Below are positions 22,137 to 31,397 of a DNA stretch of 38,746 bases, piece after piece. Where the stretch lies: assembly GCA_023435265.1 (NCBI GenBank), contig JAEYRZ010000146.1, positions 1 through 38,746 of the forward strand, in the 5' to 3' direction. Positions within the stretch are counted from its first letter, which is position 1. Each line of letters begins with the position of its first letter. Under the pieces are notes generated by a model. It made no database searches. It worked only from the letters and a program-made list of their open reading frames with translations, and was not told where the DNA came from. Source of the stretch: Pseudomonadota bacterium (GTDB taxonomy: Bacteria; Desulfobacterota; Desulfobacteria; Desulfobacterales; Desulfosarcinaceae). The position numbers and the translations under genes are program-made.

Positions 22137-23500
22137 CGTGCATCAATTCCATAAACCTTCATTTTGCGCCAGAGCGTACTGCGCGAACAGCCCAAAGCTG
22201 CTGCGGCCGCACTGCGGTTGCCCTTGGCCCTGACCAGCGCTTCCATGATGAGGTTTTTTTCAACTTCGGGCCAGGTGGGGCTTGTTCCCCGAGGTTGTAT
22301 CAGCGGCGCCTTCTCCGGGCGGACGTCGACCATGCAATCTTGTTTTTCCTCGAGCAGATATGCGGGCAAGTGCTTGGGAAAGACCTTCTCATCCATGCAC
22401 AGGTTCACTGCATACTCTACGATGTTGCGCAACTCGCGTACATTGCCGGGGAATGGATAGGCCAGCAGGATCTTGAGCGCCCGCGAAGAGAACCCGGTAA
22501 TCGACCGCCCCAGTTTCTGATTGAACTGATTCAGAAAATGATCCAGAAGCAGGCGGATATCGCCTTCGCGTTCACGCAGGGCCGGGAGGTGGGCACGCAA
22601 GACATTGAGCCTGAAAAAAAGATCCTGGCGAAAACGCCCCTCTTGCACCATTTGCTCCAGATTGCGGTGCGTGGCGGCGATGATGCGCACATCGGCTTCG
22701 ATGCCTCTGGTGCCGCCCAGAGGATAGATGACGCGGTCGTCCAGGAAGGTCAGCAGCTTGACCTGCAGCGGAAGGGGGAGATCGCCGATCTCGGTGAGGT
22801 AGAGTGTGCCGGTATGGGCCAGATTGAAGCGGCCCGGTTTATTCTCCAGCGCTCCGGTGAAAGCCCCTTTGGTGTGGCCGAACAGTTCGGATTCCAGCAA
22901 TGTTTCCGGCAAGGCGCCGCAGTTGATCTTGATAAAGGGGCCTTTGGCGCGCGTCGATGCCTGGTGCAGGGCTTCGGCCAGGATATCCTTGCCGGTGCCG
23001 GTTTCACCGGTGAGCAGGACCGAGGAATCGCTTTGCGCGATGACCGGCAGGATCGCAAACAGTTTCTCCATCTGCCGGCTTTTGCCGAGGAGCTGCCCGA
23101 AGCGGTACGCCTGATTGATCTTCTCGTCGAACTCCCTGAGAAGTCGCAGATCCTCGATCGTTTCGATGAAGCCGGCCGGTTTTCCGCGGGTGTCGAAAAG
23201 ACGTGAAAGGGTCATACGAAAGGGAATCATCTGATGATCACGGTTGATCAGGTCGCTTTCCAGGCAAACCGATCCGGAAAAGCCTTCATCACGCGCCGGA
23301 CAGCCGGTCAGGCAGATGCGGCTGCGCAACACCTGGTGGCAGGCAAGCCCCCTTGCATCGGCGGCAGACAATCCGGTGATGGCCTCGAGCGCCTGATTGG
23401 AGAAGACGATCCTGCGCGAAGGATCCAGCAGGGCGATGCCGAGCGGCACATTGTTGAGGAGGCGTTGAAGGTTGAAACGAAGAACGTCGTTCTCAGGCAT
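22133..23500 (-). CDS. Sigma-54-dependent activator with cysteine-containing PAS domain
   Basis: A 455-residue enhancer-binding protein. Residues about 10-120 are a PAS domain with Cys54, Cys63 and Cys67 in the pattern CHQVLRSRICLTGCP, which could hold a metal or Fe-S cluster. Residues about 135-365 are the AAA+ domain: Walker A GETGTGKD (165-172), the sigma-54 contact loop GAFTGA (212-217), Walker B LYLTEIGD (233-240), sensor RIIAATHRN, and the RELRN arginine region. Walker B normally reads LDEIGD; here Thr236 replaces the Asp. Residues about 415-455 are a Fis-type helix-turn-helix (RSAAAAALGCSRSTLWRKM). The start has no strong ribosome-binding site, but the next ATG is inside the PAS domain. 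It is coupled to the NifX-like gene. Its target promoters are unknown. Confidence 0.9.
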   Translation of the reverse strand: MPENDVLRFNLQRLLNNVPLGIALLDPSRRIVFSNQALEAITGLSAADARGLACHQVLRSRICLTGCPARDEGFSGSVCLESDLINRDHQMIPFRMTLSRLFDTRGKPAGFIETIEDLRLLREFDEKINQAYRFGQLLGKSRQMEKLFAILPVIAQSDSSVLLTGETGTGKDILAEALHQASTRAKGPFIKINCGALPETLLESELFGHTKGAFTGALENKPGRFNLAHTGTLYLTEIGDLPLPLQVKLLTFLDDRVIYPLGGTRGIEADVRIIAATHRNLEQMVQEGRFRQDLFFRLNVLRAHLPALREREGDIRLLLDHFLNQFNQKLGRSITGFSSRALKILLAYPFPGNVRELRNIVEYAVNLCMDEKVFPKHLPAYLLEEKQDCMVDVRPEKAPLIQPRGTSPTWPEVEKNLIMEALVRAKGNRSAAAAALGCSRSTLWRKMKVYGIDAR

Positions 23501-23566
23501 CGGACATATGTCTCAGGCGCCGGCACCGCTGATTCCCGGCACCGAGCGACTCCATGTTCGTCGAGC

Positions 23567-23599
23567 AAAAAGGGGACCGGCCCGTCCGGCCCGGTCCCC
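23567..23599 (-). terminator. Intrinsic terminator of the qmo operon
   Basis: On the minus strand, 26 nt after the qmoC stop: a stem of at least 9 bp (23572-23580 with 23591-23599) with a loop of about 10 nt that can pair further, then T5 (23571-23567). It separates qmoC from the sigma-54 regulator. Confidence 0.9.
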
Positions 23600-23625
23600 T
23601 GAATGGTTTTTTACGGCCGAAGACG

Positions 23626-24864
23626 CTACTTGCGTCCCGAATACTCCTGATAGGCCATGGCCGTGGTGCGGTAGACCAGGTGGGCCAGTTTCGAAAACGG
23701 CGTATAGGCAAAAAGTCCCCATACGAACATCAAATGAATGAAGTAGATGAAGTATGAGGCGCCGGCCAGCCCGCCGAGGCGGGTCAACTGAGCCAGCATT
23801 CCGGTCAGGCCGAGCCCGAGAACGAGACCCAACAGCCACCAGTCTTTGTAGCTGGTCTGTTGTGTCGTCTTACCCAATCGCTGCACGATCATCAACAGGC
23901 TGCCCAGCACCAGGGCGATACCGGCGGCATTGCCGAGCCATTTGACCGGATTGAGCTGTGAATAAGGTCCATGCTGGCCGAACACATAAAGCGCCACGAA
24001 AAAGATATTGGTGACGACAAAGAGGCCGATGAACCCAAACAGCACCATCATGTGAGCCGTGGCGCGCTCCTTGTTCTCTCCGCACTCATTGAAGCGGTTG
24101 TGCTTCAGAATTTTGGGGACGACGCGGCCCAGGGCCTGAACGAACCCGGCCGGATCCAGCGATTGTTTTTCGGTCTTGCCCTGCAGAACGGCATCGTTGT
24201 GAATTGCACTGACAAAACGTTTCAAGCCCAGCGCAAACACCGCCACGGCAAAGAAAAACGTGGGGATCATGACTACATCGACCAGCCAGGTGGAAATCAT
24301 TTTAGCATGCACGATTTCTCCGCCGCCCGGTGTAAAGTCCAGCCAGTTGACGCCGAAAAGCATGTCGATCAGCGTGCCCACGACGATGAAAATGATGGCC
24401 GGCAATGCCAACAGGAACGGCAGGGCGCCGGGATTGTTGACTGCCTTGGCCAATGCTTTGGGTGTGGCATATTCGCTGATGGCGTAGCTGCGCACCGCAG
24501 AAAGCACGTCGCCCGGTTTGGCGCCGCGTGGACAGCGCGTGCTGCAGTCGCCGCAGTTGTGGCACAGCCAGATATCGCCGTCGCCGATCAGCCGGTCTTT
24601 CAAACCCCAGGAGGTGGCCAGCATCTCCTTGCGCGGAAACGGCTTGGTTTCTGGCGAAATGGGGCACGCGACCGAACAGGTGGCGCACTGGAAGCACTTC
24701 TTGACATCCTGGCCCCCGAGTTCCGTAATCTCCTGGATGAATTGGACGTCGGGTTCAACCAGACAGCTTTGTCCGGAAATTGCCCCCGTACGGTTTGCCG
24801 GTTGCACGGACTGAGCCTGCGGGCCTGTCTTTACTACCGGTTCGGTTACTGCTGTATCGGACAT
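23626..24864 (-). CDS. qmoC: QmoC, quinone-interacting membrane oxidoreductase subunit C
   Basis: A 412-residue membrane subunit of the Qmo complex, which links the menaquinone pool to APS reductase. The N-terminal cytoplasmic part carries two [4Fe-4S] motifs (CFQCATCSVACPISPE near residues 53-68 and CHNCGDCSTRCPRGAKPG near 94-112), as in HdrC. The C-terminal part has about six hydrophobic helices with histidines, as in the NarI-like heme b domain of HdrE. The ATG at 24864 is chosen because AGGAGG lies 5 nt upstream; the frame is open six codons further. It is 39 nt after qmoB and is followed by a strong terminator. Confidence 0.95.
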   Translation of the reverse strand: MSDTAVTEPVVKTGPQAQSVQPANRTGAISGQSCLVEPDVQFIQEITELGGQDVKKCFQCATCSVACPISPETKPFPRKEMLATSWGLKDRLIGDGDIWLCHNCGDCSTRCPRGAKPGDVLSAVRSYAISEYATPKALAKAVNNPGALPFLLALPAIIFIVVGTLIDMLFGVNWLDFTPGGGEIVHAKMISTWLVDVVMIPTFFFAVAVFALGLKRFVSAIHNDAVLQGKTEKQSLDPAGFVQALGRVVPKILKHNRFNECGENKERATAHMMVLFGFIGLFVVTNIFFVALYVFGQHGPYSQLNPVKWLGNAAGIALVLGSLLMIVQRLGKTTQQTSYKDWWLLGLVLGLGLTGMLAQLTRLGGLAGASYFIYFIHLMFVWGLFAYTPFSKLAHLVYRTTAMAYQEYSGRK

Positions 24865-24903
24865 AATTCCCTCCTGATGCATGATGACGGCAAGCGCATA
24901 TGA

Positions 24904-27240
24904 TTAGAATCCCTTGAATGGGTTCGGGCCCAAAGCTTCGATCGACGCGACGAATTCGTTGATCATCTTCGGTGCCTTGTCATAATCGTCGATGGCGACC
25001 TCGAACTGCGCCACGCGCTCATTTTCCAGCGACAAGCTCGCCAGGGCCTCACCGATCTTCTTCATGCGGATGGAAGCCAGTTCACTGCCCTTGACGAAAT
25101 GGCACTGGTAATCGTCGCCATGTTTGCAGCCCAGCAGGAAGACGCCGTCCATGCCCTGCGACAATGCGTCCTTGATCCAGATCACGTTGACCGAACCCAG
25201 GCAGCGCACCGGAATCAAACGCACGTCGGCCGAATAGCCCAGGCCGTTCAAACCGGCGATATCGAGCGTTGGATAGGCATCGTTTTCACAGACCAGTCCC
25301 AGAATGCGCAGCGGCGGCTCGCTGTAATCGTCCGTGCTCGGCACTTTGATCGCCTTGACCATCGAACCGATGCTGTCGATGTTGTAATCGGCGAAACCGA
25401 TGATGCGCTCCGGGCACGCGCCCATGCAGGTCCCGCAGCGACGGCAGCGGGTCGGGTTGGGTTTGGGCGTGCCTTTGGCATCGTCGTCCAGGGCGCCGAA
25501 AGGACATTCTTCCGTGCAGCGCTTGCACTGCGTACAGCGCTGGAAGAAAAAGTCAGGAAAGGTCATGTCGCCTGCGCGCGGATGTACGGCCACGCCGCGG
25601 TTGGCCGATTCGATACACTGGATGGCCTTGAGCGCCGCACCGGAAGCATCTTCCATGGCCTCCTCGGTGGTCATGGCCCGGCGCACGGCGCCGGCGGCAT
25701 AAATTCCGGTCCGCTGGGTTTCGTAAGGGAAGCAGATGAAGTTCGAATCGCAGTACCCGTTGAACAGCTTGATATCGCGGAAAGCCGGTCCCTGGCGATA
25801 GGCCATGTTGACCACCGGGTCGTCGGCGGTCGCCGGGATCATTCCGGCCGCCAGCACGACGAGGTCGGCCTTGACCTGCAGGTTCTTGCCCAGCAGCGTG
25901 TCCGTGGCTTCGACCAGCAGGCCGTTGCCGTTTTTGGCCACGCCGACCACATTGCCCTTGGTCAGGAAGATGCCCGGATCCTGCTGAATGGATTTATAAA
26001 AATTCTCATTCAGGCCCGGTGTGCGCATGTGCTGGTAGAAGATAAACGCCTTGCCGTCCGCATAATCGTTGCGCACGTACTTCGCCTGCTTGAGCGCTAC
26101 CAGGCTGGTCACCGCGCCGGCATATTCGAAGTCGCTGTCATCTTCGCCCTTGCCGGGGCTTTGGATGAACACCACCGATTTGGCTTCTTTGCCGTCCGAA
26201 GGCCGTACGATCTTGCCCTTCTTAGCAATTGCTTCGAACTGGGCGTTGGTGATCACGTCGGGCGTTGAACCGACGCCGAGATGCGCATAGGCATCACCCT
26301 GGACGTCCGCCGGGCGCCAGCCGGCCGCCAGAACCACCGCGCCGAAAAGCTCGCCGTCGGGATCGAGGGTCAGAATGTCTTTTCGCCCTTCGTTGTACTC
26401 CAAGTACTTCTTATGCAACGTCTCGGCATCGAGTTCCTTGCCGCTGGCGTCGACCCTCATCTCCGGTGGCAGCGGATAGGGCACGTCGAATTCTTTCTTC
26501 TCGCCCGGTTTTTTGAATGTGGCGGTGAATTCGCCCGGTTGTCCGGCCAGACGCGCCAGCACCGTACTTGTTTTGACCGTGATGTTGGGGTGGGCCTCCA
26601 CTGCCTTGATCTTCTGGGCGGCGACCGTCGGCACCAACGCTGCGTAGGGCTCGCTCACGGGCAGTTGGCTGCGCCAGTTCAACGCCGCGCCGCCCAAATG
26701 GGGCTCTTTTTCCACAATGGTGACCTCGTACCCGGCTTTGGCCGCATCCAGAGCGGCGCTCATACCGGTCACCCCGCCGCCGATCACCAGAATCTTGCGG
26801 GTGAATTTTTCCAGCTTGTACGGTTCGGGCAGTTTGACCTTCTGCACCCGGGCCATTCCCATGCGCAGGTAGTCTTCGGCCATCATCTGCACCCGGTCGT
26901 AGTAGTCCGCATCCTGCTTCTGCTCCTCCGTCAAGGGCGCAAACTGGCTGCGCGGATGCGACCAGACCACGCCCTCGCGCAGGTTCACGCGATCCACAAT
27001 ACAGCCCTCGAAGCGGAACGTGTCGTAATTGACCCGCCGCGAACAGGCGCAGAGAATCAAAGTATTGACACCGCCTTTGATTTCTTCCTGAAGAAGCGCC
27101 AGGCCTTCTTTGCCGCACAAGGCCGCGTGGCGCTTGGCACTCAACCCTTCATCGGAGGCAACCGCCGCGAGGGCATCCAAATCCAGCGACTCGCCGATGC
27201 CACAGCCTTCACAAATATAAACTCCATATTTTTTGTCCAT
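24904..27240 (-). CDS. qmoB: QmoB, flavoprotein subunit with ferredoxin and MvhD-like domains
   Basis: A 778-residue HdrA-like flavoprotein. There is an N-terminal Cys cluster (YICEGCGIG; later LILCACSRRV). A Rossmann FAD site GGGVTGMSAALDAAKAGYEV (about residues 154-173) is seen. A ferredoxin pair, CTQCKRCTEECP and CRRCGTCMGACP, lies near 569-612. The last 150 residues resemble MvhD (iron-sulfur delta subunit of F420-non-reducing hydrogenase; RLIPVRCLGSVN, FLLGCKHGDD). It is a cytoplasmic partner in electron transfer to AprBA, with possible flavin-based electron confurcation. AGGAGG is 9 nt before the ATG, and the gene starts 12 nt after qmoA. Confidence 0.96.
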   Translation of the reverse strand: MDKKYGVYICEGCGIGESLDLDALAAVASDEGLSAKRHAALCGKEGLALLQEEIKGGVNTLILCACSRRVNYDTFRFEGCIVDRVNLREGVVWSHPRSQFAPLTEEQKQDADYYDRVQMMAEDYLRMGMARVQKVKLPEPYKLEKFTRKILVIGGGVTGMSAALDAAKAGYEVTIVEKEPHLGGAALNWRSQLPVSEPYAALVPTVAAQKIKAVEAHPNITVKTSTVLARLAGQPGEFTATFKKPGEKKEFDVPYPLPPEMRVDASGKELDAETLHKKYLEYNEGRKDILTLDPDGELFGAVVLAAGWRPADVQGDAYAHLGVGSTPDVITNAQFEAIAKKGKIVRPSDGKEAKSVVFIQSPGKGEDDSDFEYAGAVTSLVALKQAKYVRNDYADGKAFIFYQHMRTPGLNENFYKSIQQDPGIFLTKGNVVGVAKNGNGLLVEATDTLLGKNLQVKADLVVLAAGMIPATADDPVVNMAYRQGPAFRDIKLFNGYCDSNFICFPYETQRTGIYAAGAVRRAMTTEEAMEDASGAALKAIQCIESANRGVAVHPRAGDMTFPDFFFQRCTQCKRCTEECPFGALDDDAKGTPKPNPTRCRRCGTCMGACPERIIGFADYNIDSIGSMVKAIKVPSTDDYSEPPLRILGLVCENDAYPTLDIAGLNGLGYSADVRLIPVRCLGSVNVIWIKDALSQGMDGVFLLGCKHGDDYQCHFVKGSELASIRMKKIGEALASLSLENERVAQFEVAIDDYDKAPKMINEFVASIEALGPNPFKGF

Positions 27241-27252
27241 GGATAAAACCTC

Positions 27253-28530
27253 CTACTTCCTTGCCACGGTTTGAATGGCTTTCAGGGCCATACCGGTTGC
27301 GTTCTGGTTGGAAGAGACCACATCGGCAGGCTTATTGGCGCAACCTGCAGCGAACATGCCGCCTGTTTCGAAGTCGTTGAGAATAAAACCGTCGGCGGTG
27401 TACTTGAGATCCGCCGGCAGTTTGGCATTGGCGGCCGTGGGCTGCATACCGGTGGCAAGGACCACCAAATCCACACTTTGTCTGATCTTCTCGCCGGTGA
27501 CGGCGTTTTCAGCCACAACGGTAATGTTTTTAGTGGCCGGATCTTCACTGACCTCGGCGACCTTGCCCTTGATGAAGAAGACATTCTGGTCGGCCTTGAT
27601 CTTCTTGTAGAACTTTTCATAGCGATCGCCGGGCGTCCGCAGATCGATGTAGAAGACGTAGATCTTGGCATCCGGGTAAAGCTCGCGCACATAAGTGGTC
27701 TGTTTGAGGGAGGCCATGCAGCAGATGTAGGAGCAGTAGGGCAGATGGTTTTCATCGCGCGAGCCGGCGCACTGCACGAAGGCTACACTCTTGGGCGCCT
27801 GATTGTCGCTGGGACGCAGGATTTGGCCCTTGGTCGGCCCATTGGGCGCCGCCAGGCGCTCCATCATCATATTGGTAATGATATTGCTGTAACGGCCAAA
27901 CCCGAGATTATCTATTTTAGTGGCGTCGTAGGGCTCCCAGCCGGTCGCCCACACGATCGAGCCCACCTGCACGTCCATGGTCTTGGGCTGCATCTCGAGA
28001 TCCACCGCATTGTATTTGCAGGCCGCCTTTGCCTTCTGGGCGTCTTCGGTACCGATGATCTGGGGGGACAGTACATAGCGCGCCGGAAAGGCCATCTCGA
28101 ACGGCAGGTAGGCGCCCTTGCGGGTGCCCATGCCGAAATTGAAGTCGTCGCTGATTGCCGTGGTGCAGGCCTGTGCGCAGGCACCGCAGCAGGTGCACGC
28201 TTCGGTCACATAGCGCGGGTCGAGGCGCAGCGTGACCGTATAATCGCCGGCCGCGCCCTGTACTTTCTGGACTTCGGCCATGGTCAGGACTTTGATGCGC
28301 GGGTTGTCTTTGATGCGTCGGAAGTTGATCTCCAGGCCGCAGGTCGGAGGGCATAGCTTAGGGAAATATTGATTCAGCTGTGCAACCCGGCCGCCCAGGT
28401 ACGGATTCTTTTCCACCAGATATACTTCATTCCCCACTTCGGCCGCTTCCAGCGCGGTGGTCAAACCGCTGATGCCGCCGCCGACCACCATGATGGTTCC
28501 ACTCGCAGGGGCCTTCATTTCACTTGTCAT
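27253..28530 (-). CDS. qmoA: QmoA, HdrA-like flavoprotein subunit
   Basis: A 425-residue flavoprotein homologous to the heterodisulfide reductase subunit HdrA. The FAD-binding motif is VVGGGISGLTTALEAAEVGNEV near residue 15. A cysteine-rich segment, CTCCGACAQACTTA, lies near residue 110. A second Rossmann-type region (FVQCAGSRDE, then YCSYICCMASLKQ) and a C-terminal FAD segment (GGMFAAGCANKPADV) follow. It forms the Qmo complex with QmoB and QmoC. The start at 28530 has CGGAGGG 5 nt upstream; the seven codons above it have no such site. It is the first gene of qmoABC and lies 386 bp downstream of aprA, beyond a terminator-like hairpin. Confidence 0.96.
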   Translation of the reverse strand: MTSEMKAPASGTIMVVGGGISGLTTALEAAEVGNEVYLVEKNPYLGGRVAQLNQYFPKLCPPTCGLEINFRRIKDNPRIKVLTMAEVQKVQGAAGDYTVTLRLDPRYVTEACTCCGACAQACTTAISDDFNFGMGTRKGAYLPFEMAFPARYVLSPQIIGTEDAQKAKAACKYNAVDLEMQPKTMDVQVGSIVWATGWEPYDATKIDNLGFGRYSNIITNMMMERLAAPNGPTKGQILRPSDNQAPKSVAFVQCAGSRDENHLPYCSYICCMASLKQTTYVRELYPDAKIYVFYIDLRTPGDRYEKFYKKIKADQNVFFIKGKVAEVSEDPATKNITVVAENAVTGEKIRQSVDLVVLATGMQPTAANAKLPADLKYTADGFILNDFETGGMFAAGCANKPADVVSSNQNATGMALKAIQTVARK

Positions 28531-28916
28531 GCTATCCCTCCGTGCGTTCACGATTCGAAGATGCCCAATACATAGTCCGCACTTGAATGCGCGGGCTTCG
28601 GCATCGTTCAGTTTGCTAGTGTGTCGATCATCGCCCCGTCCGCTCGAAGCGCTCCGAACGATATCCTTGGTCTCTCTGAAACATGCAGCTCAATACTGGA
28701 AGCGCCTTTGGGGGCTTCCAATTCTCAGCTGCCGGTTTCAAGGCCTGCATCATATGAATCATTTCGCATGTGAAGCGTATCAGAGGATATCGTCCGATGG
28801 CACTTGAAGGATGGGTCGATGCTTAAGAAAAACCTCCAGGCGTCCAGGGACGCCTGGAGGTATGGCATGTCAGCATTCCGTGTCCATCCGACACATATCT
28901 TCAGGACACCCGATTG
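28531..28916. other. Intergenic region aprA-qmoA
   Basis: A 386-bp region without a convincing gene. It contains the strong hairpin at 28833-28860, a second imperfect hairpin at 28697-28720 (10-bp arms, one mismatch, TTTG loop) and the qmoA ribosome-binding site. No good -35/-10 pair was found on the minus strand. If the hairpin at 28833 terminates transcription, the qmo genes need a promoter in here. Confidence 0.5.
28825..28860 (-). terminator. Terminator-like hairpin after aprA
   Basis: On the minus strand, 57 nt after the aprA stop: CCTCCAGGCGTC/GACGCCTGGAGG, a perfect 12-bp stem with a 4-nt loop, followed by TTTTTCTT. This is a textbook intrinsic terminator that would stop or attenuate transcription between aprBA and qmoABC. 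Confidence 0.88.
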
Positions 28917-30893
28917 CTACGGGATGATTTTGATGTAGTCTTTCTTGAAGACATCCCATTTCTTCGCCGCCGGATCGAACTTGGAGTTGACGAAGCAGAA
29001 CCAATTGGCGTCATCCTGGCCGGGGTAATCGGCCTGATAGTAGAAGCCCGGATAGCGGGTTTCTTTGCGGTACTGGATGTGACGCAGGTGCGCTTCCACC
29101 GTCCAGATACGATGCTCGATCTCCCAAGCCCTCATGAGTTCATGCAGATCGCCGGCAGCCATCTTGGCGCAGTCTTCACGCATGGTCTGCAGCAGATCCA
29201 TGACGATCTCGAGGTTCTTGCTGGAGGTCTGGTAATAGGTCGCCGTGCCGGCGCCGTACTCATGGGTGGCCTTCATCAGCCGGTACATCATGCCGTTGGG
29301 CTTGATGTAGTTCGGGTTGATGTCGTCCGCCGTGGTGTAGGCGCAGTTATCCAGATAGGTCCGGACCGGCTTGTAGACCATGTCGACCAGTTCGGCCTTG
29401 GACTGCTTCAGGGCCGGTTTGAAATCCGCGAAGTCTTTGGCATAGCGCACCATCTGCTTGGCGGCGATACGGCCCTCGGCATGCGAGCCCGAGGAGAACT
29501 TGTGGCCGGAGCAGCCCACGCCGTCGCCTGAGGTGAACAGACCTTCGACCGTGGTCATGCGGTTGTACACCTTGCCGTTGCGGGCCTTGATTTTGTATGC
29601 GGCCGGCACCCAGTCATAATCCGGGCCGGAGGTCCACAGACCGCAGCAGCCGGAATGCGAGCCCAACAGGTACGGCTCGGTGGGCATGACTTCGGAGTTT
29701 TTCTTCTCCGGTTCGCAGTTCTGAGCGCACCACAGGTTCGCCTGACCGCAGGTCATATCCAGGAAGTCTTCCCAAGCTTCGGATTCCAGATGCTTGAGTT
29801 CCTTCTTGTCCATGGTCTTGCCCAATGTGGCCAGAGCCGTGACGGTGTCCATGATGATCGGGCCGCGGCCTTCTTTCATCTCGAACAGCATCAGGTGGTT
29901 ACGCAGGCAGGTCGGGGTAATGGCGGCCGTGCCGTAAGGCGCATACTTCTGCAGTTCGTTCTTCGCAGCGTCGCTGGCGGCAAAGTTTTCACCCAGACCG
30001 TTGAGGGTCTTGGCCTTGAACAGCAGGAACCACGCACCGACCGGGCCGTAACCGTCTTTAAAGCGCGCCGGCGTGAAGCGGTTTTCCATCATAGAGAGTT
30101 CCGCACCGACCTTCATGCACATGGTGTAGGTGGAACCGGCGTTCCATACCGGGTACCAGGCGCGGCCCTTGCCTTCGCCGACCGAACGGGGCTGGTAAAT
30201 GTTCACAGCGCCGCCGCAGGCGACCATCATGGTTTTGCATTTGATGATGTAGACTTTGTTCTCGCGCACCGAGAAGCCGACGGCGCCGGCGATCTGGTTG
30301 GGGACATTGGCATCCAGCAGCAGTTCGACGATGAACACGCGCTCCAGGATGTTGTCGTTGCCCAGTGCCTTTTTGGCGGCTTCGGCCACCACGCGCTTGT
30401 ACGACTCGCCATTGATCATGATCTGCCATTTACCGGTGCGGACCGGCTTGGCGCCTTTTTTCAGACTACCCATGGCCAAGCCTTTTTTGCCGTCAAGGTT
30501 TTTACCTTCGGCGGATTTCTTCCAAATCGGCAGGCCCCACTCTTCGAACAGGTGCACCGAATCATCGACGTGGCAACCCAGGTCGAAAATCAGGTCTTCG
30601 CGCACCAGACCCATCAGGTCGTTACGCACCATGCGCACGTAATCCTCGGGGGCGTTTTCGCCGACGTAGGTGTTGATGGCGGAAAGGCCCTGGGCCACGG
30701 CGCCGGAGCGCTCCATGGCGGCCTTGTCGCACAGCAGGACGGTCTGACCGGGCTGCAGCCACTTTTTAACTTCGAAGGCAGTGCCGCAAGCGGCCATACC
30801 GCCGCCGACGATGAGGATATCGACTTCTTTTTCGACGACTTCCGGATCCCGTACGGCCTTGATTTCACCCTTGGGTTTGTTCGGTATTGCCAT
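28917..30893 (-). CDS. aprA: Adenylylsulfate (APS) reductase alpha subunit
   Basis: The catalytic FAD subunit that reduces APS to sulfite and AMP in the cytoplasm, receiving electrons through AprB. It has 658 residues, normal for the family. The FAD-binding motif is DILIVGGGMAACGTAFEVKKW near residue 29. Further family blocks are seen: AVAQGLSAINTYVGE, GEGKGRAWYPVWNAGSTYTM, GCCGLWTSGPDYDW and SSGSHAEGRIAAKQMV. The start has GGAGGA 9 nt upstream. It follows aprB by 69 nt in the usual B-A order. Confidence 0.98.
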   Translation of the reverse strand: MAIPNKPKGEIKAVRDPEVVEKEVDILIVGGGMAACGTAFEVKKWLQPGQTVLLCDKAAMERSGAVAQGLSAINTYVGENAPEDYVRMVRNDLMGLVREDLIFDLGCHVDDSVHLFEEWGLPIWKKSAEGKNLDGKKGLAMGSLKKGAKPVRTGKWQIMINGESYKRVVAEAAKKALGNDNILERVFIVELLLDANVPNQIAGAVGFSVRENKVYIIKCKTMMVACGGAVNIYQPRSVGEGKGRAWYPVWNAGSTYTMCMKVGAELSMMENRFTPARFKDGYGPVGAWFLLFKAKTLNGLGENFAASDAAKNELQKYAPYGTAAITPTCLRNHLMLFEMKEGRGPIIMDTVTALATLGKTMDKKELKHLESEAWEDFLDMTCGQANLWCAQNCEPEKKNSEVMPTEPYLLGSHSGCCGLWTSGPDYDWVPAAYKIKARNGKVYNRMTTVEGLFTSGDGVGCSGHKFSSGSHAEGRIAAKQMVRYAKDFADFKPALKQSKAELVDMVYKPVRTYLDNCAYTTADDINPNYIKPNGMMYRLMKATHEYGAGTATYYQTSSKNLEIVMDLLQTMREDCAKMAAGDLHELMRAWEIEHRIWTVEAHLRHIQYRKETRYPGFYYQADYPGQDDANWFCFVNSKFDPAAKKWDVFKKDYIKIIP

Positions 30894-30962
30894 ATTTTCT
30901 TCCTCCTTAAAGAAAGCGAATGTGCTTTTTAGATGGTGAATGCTGCCCGTTGGTAAAACCGG

Positions 30963-31397
30963 CTAGACCGTCTTCGGTTTGGGAAGAACGTAGCCGTCCG
31001 CTTCCTGGGTTGAGAGCAGACCGCTTTCCAGATCCTTGCCCTTCAGGTTTTCATAGGCATTGGCCGCGCCCTCGGGAGTGGTCCGGATGGGGAACTTGAA
31101 ACGCTTGATAACGCCGTTGCGGAATTTGCAGGTCCACATGACATCTTCGGTGCCCATCATCGGCATGATCGAACTCCCCAGGGGCACGAAATCGGCATAG
31201 CCGCGAACTTCAATCGCCTGGGTGGGGCAGATCTTTACGCAGGAAAAGCACTCCCAGCACTGATCGGGTTCCTGGTTGTACGCCTTCATGGCGTTGGGGT
31301 CGAGGACCATCAGGTCGTTGGGGCAAATGTACATGCAAGCGGTCTTGTCGCCACCCTTGCAACCGTCACATTTTTCCTGAATGACATAACTTGGCAT
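30963..31397 (-). CDS. aprB: APS reductase beta subunit (ferredoxin-like)
   Basis: A 144-residue iron-sulfur subunit that passes electrons from the donor, presumably QmoABC, to the FAD of AprA. The two [4Fe-4S] motifs are CDGCKGGDKTACMYICP (residues 10-26; the long first loop is typical of AprB) and CWECFSCVKICP (47-58). The C-terminal tail (about 105-144) resembles the arm that wraps AprA. AGGAGG lies 8 nt before the ATG. First gene of aprBA, with a leader of over 200 nt. Confidence 0.98.
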   Translation of the reverse strand: MPSYVIQEKCDGCKGGDKTACMYICPNDLMVLDPNAMKAYNQEPDQCWECFSCVKICPTQAIEVRGYADFVPLGSSIMPMMGTEDVMWTCKFRNGVIKRFKFPIRTTPEGAANAYENLKGKDLESGLLSTQEADGYVLPKPKTV

